Shown: piece after piece, positions 1 through 11,289 of the stretch
Position numbering within the stretch: position 1 is the first letter of the stretch
How the letters are laid out: the number at the start of each line of letters is the position of its first letter
Source: Welwitschia mirabilis
Lineage: Eukaryota > Gnetophyta > Gnetopsida > Welwitschiales
DNA length: 63,591 nt
NCBI GenBank assembly: GCA_051453625.1
Contig: JBOZIK010000001.1
Span: forward strand, 112,961,601 to 113,025,191
Direction: 5' to 3'
Notes under the pieces: generated by a model
What the model saw: the letters and a program-made list of their open reading frames with translations, nothing else
Database searches by the model: none
Told to the model about the DNA's origin: nothing
Made by a program: the position numbers and the translations under genes

Positions 1-408
1 AACAGAAGCAATGTTTGCAGACTGCTTTTTAAGCACTTCTTTTCTTGCCTTCTCTAAGGACTTGTAAAGTTCTTCCTCCTGTACTTCAAAAATAGCAGTA
101 TATTCATCTTCCTGCATAATAGATGATGGAATGCCTTCTTGAAGAACCCTAAAAGCTTCTTGAGCTTTCTTATATGTATATTGATATGCACACTACCTTT
201 GATTAGTTACTTTCTTTTTGGCTACCTCTTTTAAAGATTTCCTATCTGTGTCCTTTCTTGAACTTCTATCTTTGATTCCTAGGCTATCAGAAGCAGTTTT
301 TGTTACCAAGGCGTGAAGATCAAGCTTTTTTCTCTTTCTTAATACTTTCTTTTTCTTGGTTTTCTTGAACTAAAGCATTTCTTCCTGAGTGTAATAATCA
401 GAAGCCAT
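1..408 (-). pseudogene. DOT2: N-terminal fragment of DOT2/SART-1 family splicing factor, with two in-frame stops
   Basis: Read on the minus strand from the ATG at 408, the frame stays open to the window edge except for TAG at codon 13 (372-370) and TAG at codon 72 (195-193). The start MASDYYTQEEML, the basic block FKKTKKKKVLRKRKKLDL, and the later LYKSLEKARKEVLKKQ match what I recall of the N-terminus of plant DOT2/MDF, the SART-1 homologue. SART-1 proteins are nuclear components of the U4/U6.U5 tri-snRNP and act in pre-mRNA splicing. About 136 codons are present of a protein normally around 800 residues; the rest would lie left of the window. There is no frameshift, so decay is recent or mild. 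An upstream splice-acceptor-like TTTGTAG ending at 467 suggests a genomic copy with a 5' intron rather than a processed copy. The identification rests on memory of the family, not a search. Confidence 0.72.
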
Positions 409-844
409 CAATGGTAATTGGGTTAAAGACTCAGTCTAATTTCTCACAGCTGTGTTCTATATCCTTCTACAAATATGAAATGTCAAGGAAAAATACATGC
501 ACTATAAGTGATGAAGATAGGAGTATGTTATGATTTTAACAAATAATGCGTGAGCGAGCACTGACCGGCACACGAGGGTTTTGCTGTGAGGGTTTTTCTT
601 TCATTAATGCATTTGAAGCAACGTGCATGCAGCTATTTTTTTAATTTTTCAACTTGAACTTTTACAGCGTTTGTTCCACTAACCGCCTTAAAAAATAACC
701 TATTTTTTTAAATGCCTTAAAAGATTTCAACATTACACAGATAGGGATTTTAAGGTACTTATTCTAAAAAAAACCTTAAAAGATTATGCACTTTGTGATT
801 GAGACATTTAATTAAGGAATTTATTTAAATAAACTCCTTAAAAG
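409..844. other. Upstream flank of the DOT2 pseudogene, no gene
   Basis: On the minus strand this precedes the DOT2 start. It holds a possible 5'-UTR acceptor (AG at 468-467) and a moderately GC-rich stretch at about 545-600 that could be the old promoter or first exon. From about 680 to 840 the motif CCTTAAAA recurs four times. I see no open frame. Confidence 0.4.
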
Positions 845-861
845 CATCTATTTCTTATAGT

Positions 862-3100
862 GTGCTATTGGAAAAAATATGGACACAGTATGATGGGATC
901 CAACCTATAACTTTTTTAAACAGAGGCCTTAATACCCTAAAGACTCATATAAGAAATTGGAGAAGTAAAAATAAAGAGAGGTTTCAATCAAAAGCTGAAC
1001 TTAAAGAGGAAATCAAAACCATTCAAACTAAGCAGGAGGAGGGAGATGATCAAGATAGTCTTTGGAGTAGAGAATATCAGTGCTTAATGAATCTTCAACA
1101 GATAAATGCTAATCAAAAACATTACTAGAGATAATTCTTAAGGATCAAGTGGCTAAAAGAGGATGATAAAGATACTAGATTCTTCTTTTAGTAGGCCAAT
1201 CAGCATAGATCTAATAACAGAATCAAAACACTATCTGTAGGAGGTTAAATCATAGAAAATGAAGAGAATATAGCTAAGGATTATAGGCCCATCTTAAGAG
1301 AGTCTAAAAATGGAATGATAATGCCTCTAGCTTAATTCCAAAAAATAAAAAAGTTTCGAGTGAAGATAATTATATGTTAACTAAACCCCTGAGTAGAGAA
1401 GAGATCTTAGTTGCTGTCAGATCCATAAAAAATAACTGATCCCCTAGCCCTGATGGTTGGCCAGTCAAACTTTTCAAATCCCACTTATCCATCTTAGGGG
1501 ATAGCCTTTATGATGTAATGCAGAAAGTCTTCCATAATAGAGGGATTCCTAGGGAGATAAATAGAACTAGGATGGTACTTATACTAAAAAAAATAGATGC
1601 TATCAAATCAGAGGATTTCAAGCCTCTAGGTATTTGTAACATTATTTACAGAATTTTGTGAAAATCATGGTTCATCAAATCACCCCTCTACTTTCCAATT
1701 TAAATTCAAAGAACTAAGCTAGCTTCATCTGATTAAGATATATCCAAGACCAAATCCTCTTGACTCATGAGATTATTTACTCTATTAAAAAATACAAATT
1801 TTCACTCCTTATTGGTAAATCAGATATTGCTAAAGCTTACGATTCTATTAGTTGACAAGCTTTAAGGTGTATTCTTAGAAAAATAAGCTTTTCTCAAGAT
1901 ATTATTAATCTCTAGCTAGACATACAGGCTTCTACTAAATTTAGTATGAATGTCAATAATCATAAATAAATTTTTTTCTTAGTAGGAAAAGGGTTGAGAT
2001 AAAGGAATCCCCTATCCCCATATCTTTTTCTATTTGTGATGAATGTATTATAAGTTTTTTAAAGAAGGAATGGAGTTATAGGAATTAGAATTGAAGGCCA
2101 AAACTTTCTTAATAATCACTATGCAAATGAAACCATCATCATGACTAGGGCATTATATCAGTAAGCAAAAGTAATTAAAAATGTCATGAACATCTTTGCA
2201 AAGGCAAGAGGGCTATACACGAACTGGAACAAATCAAGAATACATACTTTAGGTAGAAAATGTATCAGAGGGGATAAAATCTCCTAAATCTTGAGTATAA
2301 AGTTACTGGATATCCATAGGATATCTACCTGGATATCCCTCTTCAAAATTTACATAATACAAATACCTGGAATTACATCTTAGAATCCATCCAATGGTGG
2401 TATAAATTATGGTAAAATAACTTTCTCTTCTTAAAGGCTAAAATCATTTTCATAAACTCTTGCTTAATATCCTCTTTCTAATATATAGATTCTAATATCA
2501 CCCTCAAAGAAATATCATGTGAAAAATCAATAGGATCTTAAAGGATTTTATTTGGTCAGAAGGAAAGGATTACCACCAAATTCATATCTGTAAATGAGAG
2601 ATTATTTCCTGTTTTAAGAAATTAGAAGGTTGAGAAATTCATAAATCCGAAGATTGCATCCTCACTGAAGCACATAGAATCTTGAAGAGACTATAAGAAG
2701 GAGATCAACCCTAGTCTGATTTGATTAATTACAAATATAAATATTGTACAATTGGTTATGGGGAGTCCTATCTAAGGAAATGTTTCAATAAAGCTCTTCA
2801 ACAACTCATAAAATTAGACATTTGCCAGTATAATTCAACCAAGTATATCTTTCTAAATAAGTATGAAAAATAGGATGCATACAAGAAGTACTAGAAGGAA
2901 TAGATTACAGCAAAAATTAAGGTTTTTTTCTACCTAAAAGACCACCATAGAATTTTAACTAGTGACCAATTGCTCAAAAGGAGATTCCAAGTAGACTCTA
3001 ACTGTCCCATCTTCTAGTCCAATCTAAAAATAGGACAACATCTTTTTCATTAATGCATTTGGAGAAAGGATTAATCTCTATAATGATGAAGTACTATCAA
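862..3100 (+). pseudogene. LINE ORF2: reverse transcriptase plus zf-RVT-like region
   Basis: The first open stretch (862-1128, 88 codons) is the charged helical linker typical of plant L1 ORF2, followed by KWLKEDDKDTRFF (about 1150). Reverse transcriptase blocks follow in order with interrupting stops: SPSPDGWPVKLFKS (about 1442), the LTHEII and KSDIAKAYDSIS block (about 1760-1855), and PLSPYLF (about 2010). The catalytic F/YxDD box at 2120-2131 reads YANE, so both metal-binding aspartates are gone. A cysteine-containing stretch around 2990-3060 resembles the zf-RVT domain that follows reverse transcriptase in plant LINEs. Several stops and frame changes show the copy is dead. The enzyme would have reverse-transcribed its own RNA at nicked genomic DNA. 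Confidence 0.85.
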
Positions 3101-3959
3101 ACCTGTGATGCCCTTAACATGGATTTATTAGATGGGATCTACATGACATTTTAGCAAATTTTATGGGTCAGAAACAATATGATTTTTAACAATGCCCCCT
3201 ACCCTTTCCTATAAATACAGTAAGGAGGATCATTCACCTTCACTTCCAATTGTCTTCTGATCTAAGACTCTTCGAAGGATGCCCTACTCTATAGGAGAAA
3301 ATACAAGCAGTGGTGTGGGGACCCTTTTTACATAAGCTTAGAGGAGACCAAGGGGCTGATATCACCCCCTTCTACAAATAATGGAGAGAAGGACTCATCA
3401 TATTCTGAAGAACTCTAATATAAATATTTAAAGACTCCTTCTCTAGGCTATTGGAAATTCCTATAGAAGGCAAACAGATTCTATTTGGAAGCAGAGGATA
3501 ATGTGAAGCTCTCTACTTCTTCCCCAGTAAGGTTCCTAAACTGCCCAGTGTGTACATTAGTGGGAAGGCACTACCGTCCCCTTGAGGACTATGTGCAAAA
3601 CTTGTAGACTGTTACTTCATCCAATCGAGGAACTTATCCAAGCTTTCAGGTATTTATTTTTTCTTCTTTAAATCCCTTGACTTAAGACATCAGGTGAACT
3701 TGCCATTCTTTTTCATTCAAGTTCTTAAATAAAAGGATTTCTTAACGTATTCAAGATTAATTTTATCTCTTTAGATAGCAACATAAGAAGCTAGGGTAAG
3801 AGAAGTCCCTCATCCCTACCCTATCATTGTCCTTACTAGACTCCCCTAGAAGAACCTCTATAAGAAGAACCTCTTCCAAAAGGAATCCTATACTAGATGA
3901 AACTGTTGTGCAGTCCTAGTAAGAGAGGGATGAGTTTGCCCCCCAGGTTATTTAGGGGA

Positions 3960-4170
3960 GATGTCTTCATCCCTAGCCCAATAGAAGACAGCTGAGGAGC
4001 ATTACTCTAGCACAGCCCAAGCACCAGCTCAAGATCAACCATTACCCAACACTCAGGAGCAAGATATATATGCTCAGCCCTCTCTTGCTTTAGCCTCGGG
4101 CCCTAGCTCTTCACAGAACTCTACTTATGAATCTTCTTCACTGGAAATCCGACCCTCAACCTCAAGAGGA
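3960..4170 (+). pseudogene. Short Ser/Gln/Pro-rich open stretch in the LINE 3' region
   Basis: From the ATG at 3961 a frame reads MSSSLAQ, one TAG, then about 65 residues rich in Ser, Gln, Pro and Ala. Its composition and GC content differ from the rest of the LINE. It could be part of the LINE 3' region, or a captured host exon. I do not recognise it. Confidence 0.25.
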
Positions 4171-4794
4171 CATCGACATAAACAAAACTAGATGGGGGGT
4201 ATTACTGACAACCATTCAAGGGTTGAAGAAATGTTCCTTCATCACACTAGGGCTCTCTCATGGAGCCCTGTCTTAGGCCATTAAATTAAGCTATACGAAG
4301 AAATCTCTTTGTCTCCATTCAAACAAAAATCTAGCATGTGCTACAAAATTTAAGGAGATTAATCAAGCAATTCAATTTCTTTCTAATGATTCAGGCAGAC
4401 TTCTTCTTGACCATAACCATGGTAACAGGTTCCCATTCTGTAGAGAATTGTAATCCTTCCCCTTTAGGTCTATTCCCCACTAAAATCGAGTTTTCTGTAA
4501 CTTCCAGTCTTAAGGGGTGTTTTCACCCTAGTCTGTTAGTAGTACTATGCTCTTTTTTATCTGTTTTCTCTAATTTTTTGCTATACTAGATAGGTAGATT
4601 CTTAGGACTATATCATCGAGGAGCGGTTTCATTCCCATTTTGGTTTGTTTCTCAACTCCCTCTTTACTAGCTAATAGACTACTTTCCTTTTATGAATAGT
4701 TTAATTGTTCTATTATTCCTGGGCATTTTCACCTCTGATGTACATTTCCTTGTTTAATATACATAGCTTTGTTCAAAAAAAAAAGAAAAAAAAA

Positions 4795-5461
4795 TTCAAA
4801 GACTTAAAACCTTGCCACTTGAAATAAAAACAATTTATGCACGCTTTCTTATAGTAATATGTTATATCCCACATTTTTTGAACCCTTAATTGTTCAAACT
4901 TTGAATTACATTAATCTTTTAAATAACTTTATCATACTTATTGTATTTAGTTTTAAATATGAAATCTTTTTCTTAATTAAATATGTTATTAAAAATATTA
5001 TTAGTTTTTATAAGTAAGGATTTTTATATGTTATTAAAAATAGTGTTAAATATGTATGATATACTTAAATTTATCTTGTAAATGTTTATATGATATTTTT
5101 GGTAATTAATCTTAGCTTTTAGTGGTTTTACCTTATGTTGGCAATTTTTGTTAATTATAATTAATTACAAATAATAATAATATTTATTTTTGTAATAATT
5201 TTTATGTTATAGCTCATAAGAGAAAGAATTAATAAATGAAATGTAATTAACCTGATAAAGTCAAATAACTTTATTATTTATACAAAACATCTAATTTATA
5301 AAGTGAAATTATTAAATTAAAAATTTAAAAAGTGCATAGAAAATAATAATGAAATGTTTGCATTAATGGCATATGACATATTTCTTTTATTGATGTTTAT
5401 ATGTGTCTTACTTGAGTATAAGATGTGAAAATACCATAGTTGAAAGCAAATGGTAAATTGT
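4795..5461. other. AT-rich DNA without recognisable gene
   Basis: Very AT-rich sequence with many short poly(T) and TTATTAA-like runs after the LINE tail. The only open frame of note (5317-5502, minus) has low-complexity composition and is not credible. Confidence 0.5.
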
Positions 5462-5553
5462 TGCGGTGTGTATTTGTGCAATATTTCACGCTTCAATGTC
5501 AATCCTGTTAATTATAAATAAGATGCAAAATACAACACGCTAGTATAGACGGA
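5462..5553 (-). repeat. Terminal fragment of the G2-family LTR
   Basis: The sequence starts TGCGGTGTGTATTTGTGCA and ends at the gap with TACAACACGCTAGTATAGAC. The same two blocks, in the same order and spacing, open the G2 LTR at 18847 and a close variant opens the LTR at 38686. It is therefore the 3' end of a minus-oriented LTR cut off by the N run. Confidence 0.65.
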
Positions 5554-5653
5554 NNNNNNNNNNNNNNNNNNNNNNNNNNNNNNNNNNNNNNNNNNNNNNN
5601 NNNNNNNNNNNNNNNNNNNNNNNNNNNNNNNNNNNNNNNNNNNNNNNNNNNNN
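5554..5653. other. Assembly gap, 100 N
   Basis: A run of exactly 100 N, the conventional size for a gap of unknown length. It joins two different LTR families. Confidence 0.99.
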
Positions 5654-6252
5654 AAAGGGGAAAGGGACTAATAGAAAAGCATAAGAGAAACTCTAGCTAA
5701 CATGCAAAGGGAAGTCGCAAATTATAGGCAACAATTCGAGAATACAATCTGTAAAAGTAAGGGATGACAGTGTTGTCCATGTGGTCATCTGGACGATGGA
5801 GGAGACGATAGGGTTTTACAATGAGTTATCTGTTTAGCTTCCAGTTTAACTATCTGTGATCTGCATGTGAAGTCCTATCAACTGATTCTGAAGATGTTGT
5901 CCACTGTTGTCATCTAAATGATGATGTGGATGATGGAGTCTGATGAAAAGATCTTCACTTCAACTACAAGTCATCTGGAAGTAAGTCTATCATATGTCTA
6001 ATTAGGGTTATCATCTTGACTGTCGTCTGGACGACATGATGGACGAAAATCTTCTACTCATCCTTTGTCAGTGTGATATCTGGTTGTTTGCAGGAATAAT
6101 CATATGAAAAAACAATTTATCCATATTTATATAAAATACTCGTGAATTATCTGATAAACTGCATGTTCTCGTCTTGTGCTCCTGGATTCTAAGGAACTAG
6201 GCATTTATTTGTTAGTTTATCTGCAAAACAACTCAAAATACCTTATCAAATA
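5654..6252 (+). repeat. LTR fragment (family D), plus orientation
   Basis: About 600 bp that reappears as its reverse complement at about 62950-63560. Shared landmarks include AGAAAAGCATAA, GAATACAATCT, GTTTTA(C/T)AATGAGTTATC and TTATCAGATAA-type segments. It ends ...CAAATACA and is followed nine bases later by a tRNA-Asp-like primer site, which fixes its orientation. It contains several GTCRTC/GAYGAC palindromes (for example 5784-5797 and 6022-6035). The left part is lost in the gap. Confidence 0.7.
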
Positions 6253-6261
6253 CATTTAAGT

Positions 6262-6270
6262 TGGCGTCGT
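6262..6270 (+). promoter_or_regulatory. Primer-binding-site remnant next to the family D LTR
   Basis: TGGCGTCGT resembles the first nine bases of the site complementary to plant tRNA-Asp (recalled as TGGCGCCGTTGCCGGGGA), used by Athila/Tat-type gypsy elements. The following bases no longer match. Confidence 0.4.
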
Positions 6271-9200
6271 AACATAAATGTAGTTACTAAAAGAATTGGA
6301 CAAAGATTAAGCATATCAAAAATTTAAAATTTTATTTTTCTTTAGGTTTTCCTTGATATTTAAAAAAGTACTTAATTTATAATTTTTGTAATCCACTTAA
6401 TTTGGAAAGATTTATCTTATTATGATATATGATATTTTTTAATTTTGTATGTAGAAAAAGATATTTTTTCTAATGCAAATTACATGTTGTTTAATGAATA
6501 TTTTAAATTAATTAAATATGACTATGAACCCATGAATGAATAAGAAAGAACTAAAATAATAAAATGATGAAATATGTAATTGTCCTTGCTAATTAAATAA
6601 GAAAGTTACTCATCCTGAGTAGGTAAATATGTCATAGCCATCTGATCTTCTTGTCATTTAATCAATTTATCTATTTATGGTCCAATATATCAATGTCATA
6701 TAGTGCTTAATCTAATTTAACTTGTCAACATCATATATCATTCAACTCCATCTAATTTGATATGATCATTTTATCTTGTAAGTAAATCATTCTCATGGAA
6801 ATTAACTAATTAGTTTAATGACCTTTATTTTGTTATTTATTTATGATTAAATTCTATTTTCATTGGAAAATTCATTCATCTCAAGCAAGTACATGCTATT
6901 AATTTTTTTTCCCATTTGTCTTCCTCTTATTCTCTCATCTTCTTATTTTTAGTATGTAGTTTGAAGCTTCTAGCCTAGATCTTTCGTTTTAATCTTCAAG
7001 CTAATAATCCTATAGCCTATCACTTTATCAAATATTCATTAACCATTTCTAAAATAATAGTTACTAATATTTCACTATTTTATATAGGTTTATTCATTTT
7101 TTTTTTCACATCTTGCACTTTTGTTAAAATAAACTTAGTTACATAATGAAATATTTCCTTTCGTATTTTGTTATGCTATTTGATGATTTTATTATAGTAC
7201 TTCTACTCTTTTAATTATTCGTTCTATTAGTGTTAAACTAAGATAAGGAAGAGATTTGAGTAATTTCTTTACACACTTATTTTCTTAGGGTTACTAAAGA
7301 AATCAATTGATTAACTAATAAAAAATTCACTCTAATGTTTGGATACCAATGTTTTATATTGCTTTATTGAATATTAAATGCATTTACATTTTCTTATGCA
7401 TCACATGTGGATTTGATTCCTCTCTTTAGGGTGATATTATTTGATCCATAAATCGATCAATGCTATAAAATCATTCTTATGGAACATTAAGTCTCACTTG
7501 TAAGAAGAAAATATGAATTATTTTCTAGATGTTAATTATTATCTATCTCAATTATAGTTAATACAAATTAGTTTTTCTCTTAATCTTCTCGTCTTTATGT
7601 AGTGAAACTTGAAATTTTTTAAAATAGAACCATAGCTTAAAAGAATTATAATTCATTAAATATTAATCATAACCAATAATAATTCTTTAATGAGTTAACA
7701 ATTCTATTATACTTATAAACATTTAAAACTAGTAATTTTCCTAATTTAAATTTTTTGTAAAAATTATTTTATGAAATGAGTTAAGAATAAAAATAAAAAA
7801 ATTATTGGTTAGGTTAGTCTTATGAACTAAAACTTAATGTTTTATGGAAAATGAGTAATCAAAATTATAAATAATTTCCTAAGCTTTTAAAAGAGTATTA
7901 AATTACTTAAAAATTCCAAATCATTTAAGAGTTATAAATTTTTAATGTACTCTATTATTTATCAACTCTAAAAATTTAGATAATTTTTACACTTAAAGTG
8001 TAACCTTTAAATATAAACTTAGAGGAATCTCAATTTCATAAGTTTAATTTTTGTAGATTCTATTATGAATCTAGCTTAATAATAATTAACATAGTTTATA
8101 GTTATATTTATAAATAATTAATTATCAATTTTTAGTTGTCTATATCTCTTTAGAATCTAAGAAATTAATAATTAATGTTACTAAATAAGAAAATTTTATG
8201 TAATAAATTCATACCAAAAAATTAATAATATAACTTGGATATTAATTAACATAATTTAATATTATATTATTTTTATTTAATAAGTTACTATACCTTTATT
8301 ACTAATGTTTTTAATCTTGAATGTTAGATGGGATTTCCTATTTTTATGTGGACTAGATTTGATTGTATAATTAGTTTAAAAAATATGTACTTGATTTTTA
8401 TTTTTATTTTTATTTTTAAATGTTTAACACAAAATTAATATTTTTGTACATATATAATCTACTTAGCTATTGAAGTTCCTAATGCTCACTTTTATTTTAA
8501 TGTAAACAGTTAGAAACCTTTGAAAGTTTAACTTAATATTTCATTGACATAATTAGTTATTCTATTTTTACACCATTTTATTTGATTATAGTTGCATTAA
8601 TTTAAGTCAACATTATATTCTACTATCTTTGTTTAATTTAATGTACCTTCTATTCTTTTATTTTTTTCTAATTAATCATGCTATCACATTAATGAATGGT
8701 AAATGTTCTTGTTGATCATGTAAAAAAGTTTAGCATTGATTCATGCCTTGGATATTCTTTTAAAATGGAGCCCTAAAGTACTATCTTAATTTTCTTAAAA
8801 GTATTATCATAGAAATGTAAAAGAATAAATTGTTCCTTTTTACTAACTTTTGATTTCTTTATTTGATTAGCAAATGCATCCACCTCATGTACTTACTTAT
8901 CACCTAACTAATTATATATTAAGGGGATATTCAAGCCTATGAAGTTAAGTCAAAACATTTTTTTATATAGGTTAGATCCTAAAGTAAAACTTCTTGACAT
9001 CTAAATGATGTTTATAGCTCAAATTTGAATGTCATTAATAAAAGTTGCAACCTCTTATTATATTATTTAAGATTTATCCTAAAATTATATCATGTATTTA
9101 TTATAATAAGTTCACATCTCATCAATAATATACCTCATATCTCTATGTTCCATAAGCTATGTAAAAACATGTAATGCTAAACTTAATCAAACCCTTAAAA

Positions 9201-10900
9201 TATATATATAATATTTTTCAAGTAAGTAATAGAAAACCCAATGAATTGGGAAAACTACATTCAACTCTCACACAAGAACAAAGATTAAGAGAGAGATTTA
9301 TAGCATACATAATAAATAAGGGATTATCAAGTGATATTACATATTGATATTAATCACATTATTTGTTAAAATTTTTATCCAGTTATTATCTTCGTAATCT
9401 ATTCTAATTATGAAAATGTAAGAAAATCTTAAAATTTATTGTCCATTAACTCACATTAACAAATGGGACATAACATCTTAATAATCAAATATGAGCTCAA
9501 ATTACAAGTATAATTTTTCAATACTATATTTAGTTAACTTTTATAATATAATAAATATTAGGAAAAAATGGAAAGCATTTAGAATAATGGCCTAATGTAT
9601 AGTAGTTAGTTATTTCATCCTATATTTTTTAATTCAAAACCTTTAATATCTTGCATTCAAATCTTATGATGTGTGTATAGGTTTATGGCTTTTAACCATG
9701 TAATTAAGATTTATTTAGGTATAGGTTTAAAAATGTTAAGTATGAATCATAGATTAAGGTTTAGAAATTTGATGACCAACCCCTAAGCTGATAAGAACCA
9801 CTTACAGTTTTTCACCCAACTAAGTAGACAAGTAATCATAAGAATTACAAGATGATTTCCTGTGTATGGAATTTCTTAGTAATAATAAAAGGGGAAAAAT
9901 AATCTCATACCTAAAAGATAAATAATATCAACATAGTAATTTTATTATCATCATTACATAGTAGGAAAAACGACTAGATGATGTTAATTCAAGTAAACAA
10001 TTGTAGTTTTCATCTTACCAAGGTTAGTGATTTCAAAGTAATAGCCATTACTTTCTTTATGTAAGGGGGAAATAAAAGAACTTCACATGTAAATAATCTT
10101 ATGATTAATAAAGTGTTAAGTATTATTTCTTTAGCTCTTTTTGCACAAGTTGTAAGTACTCACACTGAATCTAAAAGAACTATGATGGTTGATTTAGAGG
10201 TGTAATAGTAGGTAATACAATTGAGTTTTCCTTTCTAATAAAACTTTTGAAAAATATGCTTTCAAATATGCATCATAATATATTTTAATTAAGGTTTTGG
10301 ATTACTAGCCTTAATCGTCAACTCTTCTAATGTTAATCTAGTTAGCATGTTTGCAACATAAACTATTTTTTAAGCATGTCTAATGAAATGTTTCCTTATT
10401 TAATATAGTAAATAATATTCCATTAAGCAAGCACTTAACATTCATATCTTCATGCATAATCATGTGTTACTAATTACATGTAATGATATTTTAACCTAGA
10501 TATTACTAATAAGAAGTTTAATTTTATTTCATGCATGTTGAAATTACTAAATTCATGATTAAATTTTTATAGATTTAAGCATGATATTATTAAGTTTATT
10601 AAAAATTTTTGGCATGGAAAAACTAAAATTTCTCATAGAGTTTCATTTAAAAAAATTCTTATCAAAATTGATTTGAAAAATAAGAAGCAATCTCCTCAAT
10701 TAAATTTTAATAATTTTATTTTTAATCATCTCTTGATTTACTTCATTTTAACTTCCTATTATTATTTTTAAAGAGCTCCTATAGCTTGTCAGTTTTTACA
10801 TATTTGTTTTTGTGTTCATTATCAAACTACTATTAGAGAGTCATTTGTATTTACAATACCCATATTTAAAAAATGAAGTAGGAATATGATGCCTGAAAGC
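6271..10900. other. Long AT-rich stretch, no gene seen
   Basis: About 4.6 kb of extremely AT-rich sequence in which I find no domain, no long open frame and no clear repeat boundary. A (TTTTTA)n-like run lies near 8397-8420. By position it may be the decayed interior of the element whose LTR ends at 6252, but nothing coding supports this. Confidence 0.5.
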
Positions 10901-11289
10901 AAGAAGAACAAAATGAGTAGAATGCATATGAACTTTAAAAAACTATAAGGATATGATGTTATATTTGTATGAGTTCAAAGAAAAATATGTTTAAAAATAT
11001 TAATGAAGTGGAAAAAAGGCTTACAGAAAAGTACAAAAGACTTTATGAAGAACCTTATTAATATCAAATAAAAAGAACTAATTATTATCAATGAATATGA
11101 TTCTTAGATGGTTAGAGGATGAAAAAGAAATTAATTTTAGAAATATGATTAAAAAAACTAATTTATTTTTAAAATAAAAATTTGACACATCCAATGATGC
11201 ACATTTTCAATGGATATAGATATAGAGAATGCAATGTTTCTGTAAACATCTTCATTCCACTTACAATCAAGGATTTCAAAAATGTTTCT

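Larger units (their letters stand above)
845..4794 (+). mobile_element. 5'-truncated L1-type LINE remnant with poly(A) tail
   Basis: A non-LTR retrotransposon copy on the plus strand. It enters in the middle of ORF2, between the endonuclease and reverse transcriptase parts, so ORF1 and most of the endonuclease are missing, as is usual for 5'-truncated LINE insertions. It runs through reverse transcriptase (about 1380-2280) and a zinc-binding C-terminal region (about 2890-3070). A long 3' part follows, ending in an A-rich tail at 4775-4794. The 5' boundary is approximate because no target-site duplication could be recognised. A second LINE on the minus strand at 27.4-29.7 kb has similar reverse transcriptase wording and may be the same family. 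Confidence 0.85.

Noticed and set aside
4338-4589. 83-codon plus-strand frame in the LINE 3' region
   Set aside because: Hydrophobic, low-information composition near the poly(A) end; more likely 3' non-coding sequence.
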